Source: Actinotignum timonense
GTDB taxonomy: Bacteria > Actinomycetota > Actinomycetes > Actinomycetales > Actinomycetaceae
Length of the DNA stretch: 51,080 bases
Assembly (NCBI RefSeq): GCF_900155575.1
Contig: NZ_LT706966.1
Coordinates: forward strand, 1,719,679 to 1,770,758
Reading direction: 5' to 3'
This document shows positions 43,094 to 50,898 of the stretch, piece by piece (positions within the stretch are counted from its first letter, which is position 1; each line of letters begins with the position of its first letter). Both the position numbers and the translations under genes were made by a program. The notes below the pieces were generated by a model. That model was not told the origin of the DNA and searched no databases. It saw only the letters and a list, made by a program, of their open reading frames with translations.

Positions 43094-43345
43094 TTACCTC
43101 CTTTCCGAAAGCAGGAATTGGCGGATGGACATCAAGGCGATGGAAGCGGCAAAAGTGATGCACCAGCTCAGGACGCCAAGATCCTGCCCGGTACTTCCGC
43201 TTGCCGTGGCCCAGAAGACCAGCCCGATAACGAGTCCAAGCGCGAGGACAACCCAGGTGGCTTTAGCGAGGAGCGACGCCCACCTGGCAACCTTGTGCTC
43301 CTCTAGGTCAGTGGGGATACCACTGAAATCTTGATGATTTTCCAT
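43094..43345 (-). CDS. Small two-helix membrane protein
   Basis: An 83-residue protein with a polar N-terminus of about 25 residues and two hydrophobic helices (WVVLALGLVIGLVFWA and LSWCITFAASIALMS). No family was recognised. It sits directly upstream of the DUF981 gene with a six-base gap, which suggests a two-component membrane complex, by context only. Confidence 0.65.
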   Translation of the reverse strand: MENHQDFSGIPTDLEEHKVARWASLLAKATWVVLALGLVIGLVFWATASGSTGQDLGVLSWCITFAASIALMSIRQFLLSERR

Positions 43346-43579
43346 GTGTCAAGCATAACTTAAATCGCCCAGACTTTTATCAGCTTGCGTGGAGCATTTC
43401 TTCGGACAATAGTCCCGTGTGACGCAAATCGCTGAAAACTCGCCATTTTTGCAAAATTTTAGTTGTAGTACGACGACGCTGCGTGTCTCACCACCCGGAA
43501 TGGACTCAGCAGCACGCCGGTACAGAAACCCGGTATAAGAAAATTCCCGAGACGCACTGCTGGCATCCCGGGTAAAACG
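43346..43579. other. Spacer between the membrane protein pair and tRNA-Pro
   Basis: Contains a loose long hairpin (GTCTC and GGAAT near 43477-43500 facing ATTCC and GAGAC near 43543-43555). The blocks ACTCAGCAG and AGAAACCCGG also occur together at 50768-50789. No gene is seen. Confidence 0.4.
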
Positions 43580-43653
<74 letters not shown>

Positions 43654-43794
43654 AAGCGATAAGAAAACTTAGCGCTATCCCCGCCCCGATAACATGATTT
43701 CTACATCAGATCATCGCCACGTGGACCACATGAGATTACCTCAAACGAATAGAAAAAGACAAATCCCAGAAGGTGACATAGCCCGCTCTTCGTG

Positions 43795-43860
43795 CAGTGC
43801 CTCGATATGCCCGACGCAGCACCGCGATACGTCCGGCACAGTGCCGCAATACCCCTAGCA
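43795..43860. repeat. Three 22-base tandem repeats upstream of garA
   Basis: Units at 43795-43816, 43817-43838 and 43839-43860 share the pattern CAG(T/C)(G/A)CC-CG(C/A)-ATA-G/C-CC. The period is exactly 22 bases, about two helical turns, and the block lies 100 bases before garA. It could be an operator array. Three degenerate units are too few and lack spacers for a CRISPR. Confidence 0.6.
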
Positions 43861-43959
43861 CCGGATGCCTCACTAGAGTTATAGCCCCAAATCGTTATAG
43901 GATTGTTACCGATAAAGAGGCGCCGGAGGGAGTTCTCCAGGGCAGTGAAGGAGAGGCAT

Positions 43960-44409
43960 ATGGCTGAACAATTTGATCCGAGGTCGGCCGCACCCGCGCC
44001 CACGGAAACATCTCGCTTCACCGCTATTGGCGCGCAGCCCGATCAACCGGTAGCTGAACGCCATCTCAGCCCTCAAGAATGCACCGCCATTGATGCCCTG
44101 CCTGCCGGCTCGGCGCTCCTCATTGCACTATCCGGCCCGAATTCCGGGGCCCGGTTCCTCCTCGATGGGGAAGTGACGAATGCGGGGCGTTCCCCGCGGG
44201 CGGATATTTTCCTTGACGACGTTACCGTCTCTCGCAAACACGTGCAGTTCTTCCGCCGTGGCGATACGTTCCACGTGCGTGATTCCGGCTCCCTCAATGG
44301 CACATACGTCAATCGGGAACGGGTAGATGATGCCGTGCTCCGCACCGGCGATGAAATCCAAATCGGAAAATTCCGTCTGACCTTCTATGCTTCGCGAGCC
44401 GGTGCGTGA
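43960..44409 (+). CDS. garA: FHA domain protein of the GarA/OdhI type
   Basis: A 149-residue cytoplasmic protein with a C-terminal forkhead-associated domain (GRSPRADIFL, TVSRKHVQFF, GSLNGTYVN), which binds phosphothreonine. GarA and OdhI switch off 2-oxoglutarate dehydrogenase and tune glutamate metabolism when unphosphorylated; kinases PknB/PknG mark the N-terminal motif ETTS. Here that region reads PTETSRF (residues 14-20), one threonine short, so regulation may differ. ATG at 43960 follows GAAGGAGAGG. The following MerR gene overlaps its end, as in mycobacterial garA-Rv1828 neighbourhoods. Confidence 0.85.
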   Translation: MAEQFDPRSAAPAPTETSRFTAIGAQPDQPVAERHLSPQECTAIDALPAGSALLIALSGPNSGARFLLDGEVTNAGRSPRADIFLDDVTVSRKHVQFFRRGDTFHVRDSGSLNGTYVNRERVDDAVLRTGDEIQIGKFRLTFYASRAGA

Positions 44410-45214
44410 TACACCGGTGATATCTCGCGCTTCTACGGCCACCTCGGATTCTTCTTTCCCGCCCGCTTCCGCTGCGCGCCGCATGCGGGCGGATGGCAGC
44501 CCGAGCACCTGGCCCCATGACCTCAGCCACGAACCAACCCTGCGCATCGGGGAAGTTCGCCGTGCCCTCACCGATGAATTCCCTATGCTCTCGGTTTCGA
44601 AGATCCGGCATTACGAATCCATCGACCTTATTTCTCCCTATCGCACCGCGACCAATCAGCGGCTGTTTTCCACCTCGGATACCGAGCGTTTGCGTTTCAT
44701 CCTGAGGGAACAGCGTGACCGTTTCCTGCCCCTCGACCAAATCCGGGAGGAGCTGCGCCAGCTCGATGAGGGCATCATTGAGGCACCGGGCCGCCCCGGG
44801 GGGATGCGCGCCGTCGCCGCACCGGAAGTGCGCCGCCCGAAACCGGGCGAACGTATCACTCAAGCCGAATTGGCCGATATGACCGGGGCTGCGCTGGGCA
44901 CGATTGAAGAGCTCGTCACCGCGGGAATCCTCGCCACCGATGCGCGCGGGCGCCTATCCGCGCAATCGGCGGATATCGTGCGCTACTGCGTGATGCTGCT
45001 GGAAGGCGGCTATGACCTGCGCCAGATTCGCAGCGTCAAGAATTCCGCGCACGCCCAGGCGGTGATGATTACCACCCAGTTGGCCACAGAGCTGGCGAAG
45101 AAAACCCCGGTTGCCTCCGAACGCGCCCTCAACCAGGCCGCTGAGGATGGCACCACCATTGCCCGGCTTTACGGCGCTCTCCTCACGGAAAACGTCGAAG
45201 TGGAACTGCGCTAA
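44387..45214 (+). CDS. ftsR: MerR family regulator of the FtsR/Rv1828 type
   Basis: The MerR-type winged helix (LRIGEVRRALTDEF, VSKIRHYESIDLISPYRT, NQRLFSTSDTERLRFIL) is followed by a second conserved domain (RITQAELADMTGAALGTIEELVTAGIL) typical of Rv1828/FtsR, which controls ftsZ in corynebacteria. The 275-residue frame starts at ATG 44387, inside garA, without a clear ribosome site; GTG at 44402 or ATG at 44483 are alternatives that remove part of a low-complexity N-terminus. It overlaps garA and precedes the purine module. Confidence 0.83.
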   Translation: MLREPVRDTPVISRASTATSDSSFPPASAARRMRADGSPSTWPHDLSHEPTLRIGEVRRALTDEFPMLSVSKIRHYESIDLISPYRTATNQRLFSTSDTERLRFILREQRDRFLPLDQIREELRQLDEGIIEAPGRPGGMRAVAAPEVRRPKPGERITQAELADMTGAALGTIEELVTAGILATDARGRLSAQSADIVRYCVMLLEGGYDLRQIRSVKNSAHAQAVMITTQLATELAKKTPVASERALNQAAEDGTTIARLYGALLTENVEVELR

Positions 45215-45351
45215 ATCGCATCACGTAACACCGGACAACACGTTGCGCACCGCCGGACATCCCCGGCATACACTCGCGCTTCACGGCCCTAAAAATGCAG
45301 CTCACGGGGCTATTTGCGCAAAAGTGAGCCACGCCGGGCAGACAGCACCGC

Positions 45352-45370
45352 CCACCCAGGAGTAGGGTGG
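45352..45370 (+). promoter_or_regulatory. Small hairpin in the leader of the purine permease gene
   Basis: CCACCC (45352-45357) pairs with GGGTGG (45365-45370) around seven bases, about 70 bases before the permease start. It may be the end of the ftsR transcript or a leader element. No purine riboswitch core was found in this spacer. Confidence 0.35.
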
Positions 45371-45440
45371 CAGTACAACTTCATATCGATTGAACCGAAC
45401 CCAGGTCATGCTGGGCACCTCAACTAGCAGGAGACAATTA

Positions 45441-46859
45441 ATGTCAGGTTCTGTGGAAACCCAAGGTATCGACCTTGTATCGCCCCACGAAAGGTACGGT
45501 CGCCCCCGCGATCTTTTCTTCCTGTGGGCGGGCACAACCACTAATATTTTTACCGTGTCCTACGGCGCCATGCTGGTGCTGCTTTACGGACTTTCATTCA
45601 CGCAAGCGCTCGCCGTTATCGTAATCGGCAACGTTATCGCATACCCGCTTCTCGCGCTAACCTCCATTCAAGGGCCGCTAACCGGCACCACCACGATGAC
45701 CATTTCGCGAGCATCACTCGGTACTCGCGGAGCTCGTATTAATGGAGTTTTGTCCTGGCTGATGCTCATCGGCTTCGAAGCCGGGGGACTCATTCTCGTT
45801 TACTATGCCTGTGAGGCACTCCTCGCTCGTGCGGGTATCGCCCTGGAGGGCGGCGCGCAGATTACCGTCGTCGTTCTTCTTGCGGGTATTCAGCTTCTTC
45901 TTCCCCTTCTTGGCCACCGGATACTCATGGCAGCACAAAAATACGCAACCATGATTTTCACGGTGGCTTTTATTGTGTTAGCAGCCCTCATTATTCCGCA
46001 GGCCGCGCCGGGCGCCTCCGCGGGTACCGATTCGCTCTTCACCATGATTTCTGCAACCTCGCTCGTTATTGTTTCGGGCGGGCTTTCCTGGGCGCCAAGC
46101 GGAGCAAATTTCTCCCGTTATCTACCCGCTAATTCTTCGCCACTCGCAGTGGGAACCTGGGCGGCGCTGGGTGGGTTTATTCCCTACGTGCTACTCCAGA
46201 CCCTCGGGGCCGCGATGGCAACTGTAGCGGTTCCCGCTGAGGTGGAACTTTCTAATCCGCTGGCCGTCCCGGCGATCCTCAGCCCGGCGTTTGCGGTACC
46301 TTTCCTCATTCTTGTTATGGTCGGTTTGCTGCTCCAAAACGGCACCAACCTCTATTCTTCCGGCCTGAATTTGCAGACCGCCGGTATCCACGTTCCGCGC
46401 ATGGTTATCGTGTGCATCGATAGCCTCATCTGCGTGGCCATCTGCATTTTCGCGATCCAGCAGGAAGCGTTCTACAGCCTCCTCAATGCTTTCGCCGCCT
46501 CGCTAAGCATCTGGCTGGCGCCGTGGGTGACCGTATATTTGCTGGATTGGGTGGCCCGGCACGGCACCTACCATCTTTCCGGCCTGGCCATTGAATCCCA
46601 CGGCCCGTACTGGGGCAGCGGTGGGGTGCGCTGGTCCGGAATGGCCGCGCTGCTGGGCGGCATGCTCTGCTCAGCGCTCTTCACAAACTCTGGCTACCTG
46701 GTGGGCCCGCTCACCCGACTCCTCGTGGATGTGCCCGCCGCGGCACCGGATCTGTCCATTCCCGCCGGAGTGATCGCCTCCGCGCTAATCTACCTGGCTC
46801 TGCGCCCGGTGCGCGAACGCGAACGCGCTGCCCGCCGGGCCTTCATTACCGCTGCCTAA
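45441..46859 (+). CDS. NCS1-family purine/cytosine permease
   Basis: A 472-residue transporter with about twelve hydrophobic segments. It shows the NCS1 (cytosine/purine permease, CodB-like) pattern: FFLWAGTTTNIFTVSYGAM near the start, LTGTTTMTISRASLGTRGA, the central SWAPSGANFSRYLP and LLQNGTNLYSSGLNLQTAGI. The following adenine deaminase and adenosine-deaminase-like genes suggest that it takes up adenine or another purine rather than cytosine; no cytosine deaminase is present. ATG at 45441 follows GCAGGAGACAATTA; an upstream ATG at 45390 is in frame but poorly placed. Confidence 0.85.
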   Translation: MSGSVETQGIDLVSPHERYGRPRDLFFLWAGTTTNIFTVSYGAMLVLLYGLSFTQALAVIVIGNVIAYPLLALTSIQGPLTGTTTMTISRASLGTRGARINGVLSWLMLIGFEAGGLILVYYACEALLARAGIALEGGAQITVVVLLAGIQLLLPLLGHRILMAAQKYATMIFTVAFIVLAALIIPQAAPGASAGTDSLFTMISATSLVIVSGGLSWAPSGANFSRYLPANSSPLAVGTWAALGGFIPYVLLQTLGAAMATVAVPAEVELSNPLAVPAILSPAFAVPFLILVMVGLLLQNGTNLYSSGLNLQTAGIHVPRMVIVCIDSLICVAICIFAIQQEAFYSLLNAFAASLSIWLAPWVTVYLLDWVARHGTYHLSGLAIESHGPYWGSGGVRWSGMAALLGGMLCSALFTNSGYLVGPLTRLLVDVPAAAPDLSIPAGVIASALIYLALRPVRERERAARRAFITAA

Positions 46860-46910
46860 AGGCCGCATACCGTCACCCCGCAACAACGTCATTATTTTTA
46901 GGAGAAACTC

Positions 46911-48677
46911 ATGCCTCATCGTCAGCTTCTTGATGTCGCCTACGGGCGCGCCCACGCCGACACCATTATTGACAACGGAATTCTGGTAAACGTTCTCACT
47001 GGGGAAACCTACCCCGCCTCCGTCGCCATCGCTTACGGGCGCGTGGCCGCGGTGGGGAACGTGGACGCGCAGCGCGGCCCGAACACCACCATTATTGATG
47101 CCGACGGCGCCTATCTGACTCCCGGTCTCATTGACGGGCATCAGCACATCGAATGCTCCAAGCTTTCCGTGACGATGTTCGCGGATCTGGTATCCCGCTA
47201 CGGAACAACCTCCGTTATTTCCGGCCTCGACCAGATCCTGGTATCCGCAGGCCTGGAAGGCGTCAAGGAATTCCTGGCCGAAGCCGAAGAATCCTCCATG
47301 CGAGTGTGGTGGGGTGCGCCCGCTAAAGCTCCCTACACGGTTCCTGAATCTACCGTGGGGCACCGTTTCGCGGTGGAAGACCATCGGAAAGTGCAGCGCA
47401 TGCCCGAATGCGTGGGCTTGTGGGAAACCGTGCAGGAAATGGTGGAATACGGTGATGAAGAAGTCCTCACCGCCATGGACCTGGCCGAGGAAAACCGCCT
47501 GCACGCCTTTGGCTGCGCACCGCTCGTGGATGCCCGCCGGGTAGCCGGCTACGCAGCTTCGGGCGTGACGCTGTGTCACGAATCCTATTCTCCGGAAGAA
47601 GAACTGGAGAAGATGCGTAACGGCATCAATATCCTTATCCGGGAATCCACCGCCGCCCCGATGCTCGAGGAAAATATTAAGCTCATCACCGAGATGGGCG
47701 CCCCGGCCCACCGGGTTGGTTTCTGTACCGACGATGTGACGGCCACCGATATTTTGGGCCGCGGCCACCTCGATTACGTGGTGCGCCTGGCCATTGCGAA
47801 GGGAATTGATCCCGTCACCGCGATCCAGATGGCCACGATTAACACCGCGCGGATGTTCCAACTCGATGACCGCATCGGTGCGATTGCTCCGGGGCGTTTC
47901 GCGGATATTCTCTTCGTTGATTCCCTCGATGATTTCCGGCCCCGCACCGTCCTCAAGGGTGGGAGGATCGTGGCGCAGAACGGTGCCGCCGTGCACGCCC
48001 CGCATGCACCGCAGCGCACCGCAGCGGTGCTCGATACCTTCAAGCTCGCCCCGGTCAGCGCTGATCGCATCGCAGTTCGGGTTGCCGATTCGGCTACCTC
48101 GGCGCGAGTGCGCACCATCGTGCTCTCCAAGGATGTTGCCTTCAAGCGCCCCGGAGCTGAGGTGGAACTCCCGGTGGTGAACGGCAAGGTGCAACCCGAT
48201 ACTGCCCAGGATGCCGTTTATGTATGCGTAGCGGAACGCTACGGCAAAACCACGAATTTGCCCGTTGCTTTTATTCAGGGCTTCGGCCTCAAGCGCGGGG
48301 CAATTGCCACCTCGGCGGCCCCGGACGATAACAATGTGGTGTGCGCGGGAGTAAACCCGGAGGATATCGCGCTGGCGATTAATCAAGTTTCCCGCCTGGG
48401 CGGGGGACAGGTTGCGGTGTGTGATGGCGAGGTTGTTGCCTCCCTGCCCCTCCCGGTGGGTGGCATTGTTGCCGACCTGGTAGCCGAAGATATGGCCACC
48501 GCCGAAGCGGAGATGGACCGGGCTGCCCGGGAGGTGCTGGGTGCGGATCTCGATTCGCCCTTTGGCCAGCTCATCTTCCTGTCCATCACCGCGATTCCCG
48601 ATTGGGCGATCACCGATCTCGGCCTCATTGACTGCGTCAAATTTGACGTCGTCGATCCCGTTATTGCAACACGGTAA
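46911..48677 (+). CDS. ade: Adenine deaminase
   Basis: Metal-dependent amidohydrolase that turns adenine into hypoxanthine and ammonia. The 588-residue protein has the metal motif LIDGHQHIECSKLS, the CTDDVTATDIL motif, the GRFADILFVD segment and the C-terminal GLKRGAIATSAAPDDNNVV domain of Ade-type enzymes. The RBS TAGGAGAAACTC precedes ATG 46911. It lies 51 bases after the permease and 43 bases before the adenosine-deaminase-like gene, so a three-gene purine salvage operon is likely. Confidence 0.94.
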   Translation: MPHRQLLDVAYGRAHADTIIDNGILVNVLTGETYPASVAIAYGRVAAVGNVDAQRGPNTTIIDADGAYLTPGLIDGHQHIECSKLSVTMFADLVSRYGTTSVISGLDQILVSAGLEGVKEFLAEAEESSMRVWWGAPAKAPYTVPESTVGHRFAVEDHRKVQRMPECVGLWETVQEMVEYGDEEVLTAMDLAEENRLHAFGCAPLVDARRVAGYAASGVTLCHESYSPEEELEKMRNGINILIRESTAAPMLEENIKLITEMGAPAHRVGFCTDDVTATDILGRGHLDYVVRLAIAKGIDPVTAIQMATINTARMFQLDDRIGAIAPGRFADILFVDSLDDFRPRTVLKGGRIVAQNGAAVHAPHAPQRTAAVLDTFKLAPVSADRIAVRVADSATSARVRTIVLSKDVAFKRPGAEVELPVVNGKVQPDTAQDAVYVCVAERYGKTTNLPVAFIQGFGLKRGAIATSAAPDDNNVVCAGVNPEDIALAINQVSRLGGGQVAVCDGEVVASLPLPVGGIVADLVAEDMATAEAEMDRAAREVLGADLDSPFGQLIFLSITAIPDWAITDLGLIDCVKFDVVDPVIATR

Positions 48678-48720
48678 CGTAACGGGTACCCGCGAACGTA
48701 ACCACGCAGAAAGGAAAAAT

Positions 48721-49728
48721 ATGACTGCGATATCGCCCTTCGTGCAGGGTCTGCCCAAAGTTGAGCTCCACCTGCATATTGAAGGCACCCTGGAACCCGA
48801 TCTCAAATTCAAGCTCGCCGCGCGCAATGGCGTAGAGCTGCCTTACGCCAGCGAGGAGGAGGTGCGGGCTTCCTACCAATTCGATGACCTCGCCTCTTTC
48901 CTGGACGCTTATTACGAAGGCATGAGCGTGCTGCTCACCGCGGAGGATTTCTATGACCTCGCGATGGAGTATTTCCGCAAGGTAGCGCGCCAAAACGTTC
49001 GTTACGTGGAGATGTTCTTCGATCCGCAGGCGCATACCTCGCGCGGGGTGGAATTCCATACCGTGATCTCCGGGCTGCGCCGTGCCCAGATTGAGGCGCG
49101 CGAACAGCTGGGTGTGGACAGCGCTCTGATTATGTGTTTCCTGCGGGATTTCCAGGCCGAATACGCCATGGCAACCCTGCTGGAATCCCTGCCGTACCGC
49201 CCCTGGATAATCGGCGTGGGGCTTGATTCGGATGAAACCGGCAACCCGCCCGCCAAGTTCGGGGCCGTCTTCGCGAAGGCCCGCGAGCTGGGATATCAGC
49301 TGACGATGCACTGCGATGTTGATATTGCAGATTCAGCGGAGCATATTCGTCAGGTTCTCGAGGACGTGCGGGTGGACCGCGTGGACCACGGTACGAATGT
49401 GGTGGAAAAGCCCGAGTTGGTGGAATACATGGCTGAGCACGGTATCGGTCTGACCTCCTGCCCGATCTCCAATACCTGGGTCTCCGACGGCTCTAAGGTG
49501 GGACTGCTCACCGAACTGGATAAGCGGGGGGTCAAGGTTACTGTCAATTCGGACGACCCGGCCTATTTCGGTGGCTATATCGCGGAGAATTACCAACGCG
49601 TGGCGGACGAAGCCGGGGCAGATGAGGAGACCCTCAAGCGTTTCGCGCGCAATGCGGTGGATATTTCCTGGGCGCCGGCCTCGCTCAAGGAACGCATCGC
49701 CGCGGAGATTGCTGCCTACGAGGGCTAG
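48721..49728 (+). CDS. add: Adenosine/adenine deaminase-like amidohydrolase with altered HAGE motif
   Basis: A 335-residue adenosine deaminase fold: the metal pair H17/H19 in KVELHLHIEGTL, DHGTN, and the C-terminal VTVNSDDPAYFGGY aspartates. The overall sequence is closer to the bacterial adenine-deaminase-like branch (LPYASEEEV, PYRPWIIGVGLDSDE) than to animal adenosine deaminase. The catalytic HAGE motif is replaced by HCDVD at residues 197-201, so the usual proton-donor glutamate is missing at this place. The substrate may be adenine or a modified adenine rather than adenosine. ATG at 48721 follows AGAAAGGAAAAAT. Confidence 0.82.
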   Translation: MTAISPFVQGLPKVELHLHIEGTLEPDLKFKLAARNGVELPYASEEEVRASYQFDDLASFLDAYYEGMSVLLTAEDFYDLAMEYFRKVARQNVRYVEMFFDPQAHTSRGVEFHTVISGLRRAQIEAREQLGVDSALIMCFLRDFQAEYAMATLLESLPYRPWIIGVGLDSDETGNPPAKFGAVFAKARELGYQLTMHCDVDIADSAEHIRQVLEDVRVDRVDHGTNVVEKPELVEYMAEHGIGLTSCPISNTWVSDGSKVGLLTELDKRGVKVTVNSDDPAYFGGYIAENYQRVADEAGADEETLKRFARNAVDISWAPASLKERIAAEIAAYEG

Positions 49729-49840
49729 GTGAGGTAGGCGCTGGGGCGTGCGCGCGAGGCATCTCGCATGCTCGCCTCAGGTACCTCAACTGTCACAATA
49801 ACATCGCATGTATCGTTTATCACATCGCGATGGGAACGAC

Positions 49841-49878
49841 GGCGCCGGCCGCTTCCCGCGTGGGAGCGTGCCGGCGCC
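49841..49878 (+). terminator. GC hairpin after the purine operon
   Basis: GGCGCCGGC (49841-49849) pairs with GCCGGCGCC (49870-49878), and the inner part adds a CGCTTCCC/GGGAGCG stem with one bulge. A short CTTT follows a few bases later. Confidence 0.65.
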
Positions 49879-49970
49879 GCGGGCTTTAAGTGGCGGGAAC
49901 TAGCCAATTTGTGGAGTGGATGCGGTAGGCTAGGGGAGTAGTAAACAGTGCTTTCTTGCGGCACCTTACC

Positions 49971-49993
49971 CTAAAGCTCAAGTTGAGCTTTAG
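49971..49993. promoter_or_regulatory. 23-base palindrome upstream of merR, candidate MerR-type operator
   Basis: CTAAAGCTCAA, one G, TTGAGCTTTAG: perfect 11-base arms. It lies about 100 bases before the merR start. MerR proteins bind such dyads in the promoter spacer. Either MerR protein of this window could be the ligand. Confidence 0.5.
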
Positions 49994-50091
49994 ACACGCC
50001 GCGCCGGGCGCTGACCCGCTGGCCGGCCTGCTATATCGTGGTAGCTAACACTGGCAACCGGCCAGAATCCACGCTGCGAAACGGAGAGACT

Positions 50092-50655
50092 ATGAGCGAC
50101 GCGACCGCCAAAGACGCGACGTATCGGCGCACCCAACCGATGCTCTTCGGCGATCCTCTTCCCGAGCTTGACGCCGAAACCGGCTACCGCGGTCCGATTG
50201 CCTGCAAGGCAGCAGGCATCACCTACCGTCAACTCGATTACTGGGATCGCACCGGTCTTGTTTCACCTACCGTGCAAAATGCGTCGGGTTCCGGCAGCCA
50301 GCGTCTCTATTCTTTTAAAGACATCCTGGTCCTCAAGGTGGTTAAGCGCCTCTTGGATACCGGGGTATCACTCCAGCAGATTCGGGTTGCGATCGCACAG
50401 CTCAAGGATCGCGGAGTGGAAGATCTGGCCGGTATCACCCTCATGTCTGACGGTGCTTCGGTCTACGAATGCACCTCCGATGATGAAGTGATCGACCTGG
50501 TCAAGGGCGGCCAGGCTGTTTTCGGCATCGCGGTTGGCCGGGTTTGGCGTGAAATCCAGGGTTCGCTTTCCGAGCTTCCCACCGAACGCGCTGAAGAAGA
50601 AGTGGTGGATGAATTGGCGCAGCGGCGGGCCGCCAAGCGCCGCCGCGGTGCATAA
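50092..50655 (+). CDS. MerR family regulator of the Rv1830 type
   Basis: A 187-residue regulator. The MerR helix-turn-helix reads YRGPIACKAAGITYRQLDYWDRTGLVSPTV, cited in parts as AGITYRQLDYWDRTGLV, followed by RLYSFKDILVLKVVKRLL and the dimerisation helix VSLQQIRVAIAQLKDRG. It matches the second MerR protein that accompanies garA in mycobacteria (Rv1827-Rv1830), more than heavy-metal MerR proteins, since no cysteine metal site is seen. ATG at 50092 follows AACGGAGAGAC. In this genome it is separated from garA-ftsR by the purine module. Confidence 0.85.
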   Translation: MSDATAKDATYRRTQPMLFGDPLPELDAETGYRGPIACKAAGITYRQLDYWDRTGLVSPTVQNASGSGSQRLYSFKDILVLKVVKRLLDTGVSLQQIRVAIAQLKDRGVEDLAGITLMSDGASVYECTSDDEVIDLVKGGQAVFGIAVGRVWREIQGSLSELPTERAEEEVVDELAQRRAAKRRRGA

Positions 50656-50675
50656 CTCACAATTCTTTTACCATC

Positions 50676-50718
50676 CAGGTCCGTTGCCGAAGTGCAGCGG
50701 ACCTGTTTCGTTTATTAT
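50676..50718 (+). terminator. Terminator after merR
   Basis: CAGGTCCG (50676-50683) pairs with CGGACCTG (50698-50705) and is followed by TTTCGTTTATTAT. Confidence 0.82.
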
Positions 50719-50801
50719 CAAGGCTCCAGGTAGCTCTTGCTCATTTCCTACCCTGGCGAGCAACGTCACTCAGCAGTATAGAAACCCGGCACCGTTACCA
50801 C

Positions 50802-50865
50802 GTAAACGAAACCTCTGGAGGAAGCTTTTATAGCTTCGTTTCCAGAGGCTTCGTTTACATTACTG
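50802..50865. terminator. Long bidirectional hairpin between merR and the surface protein gene
   Basis: GTAAACGAA (50802-50810) pairs with TTCGTTTAC (50850-50858), CCTCTGGA (50812-50819) with TCCAGAGG (50841-50848) and GAAGC (50821-50825) with GCTTC (50833-50837). AT-rich flanks on both sides give U runs. It probably ends the minus-strand surface protein transcript. Confidence 0.8.
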
Positions 50866-50898
50866 TTTTCCCGTAATCGTAGTGGCTAATTTCCGTAG

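Larger units (their letters stand above)
49729..50091. other. 363-base spacer before the second MerR gene
   Basis: It contains a GC hairpin (49841-49878) that may end the purine operon and a perfect 23-base palindrome (49971-49993) close to the merR promoter. No gene was seen. Confidence 0.6.

Noticed and set aside
43795-43860. 22-base tandem repeats as a CRISPR array
   Set aside because: Units are adjacent with no spacers, are imperfect, and no cas gene is present.
45215-45440. Purine riboswitch before the permease gene
   Set aside because: Only a small CCACCC/GGGTGG hairpin is present; the conserved purine riboswitch core is not seen.
49971-49993. HAIR (HspR) operator upstream of merR
   Set aside because: HAIR is CTTGAGT-N7-ACTCAAG; the dyad here has different arms and a one-base centre, and no dnaK operon is near.
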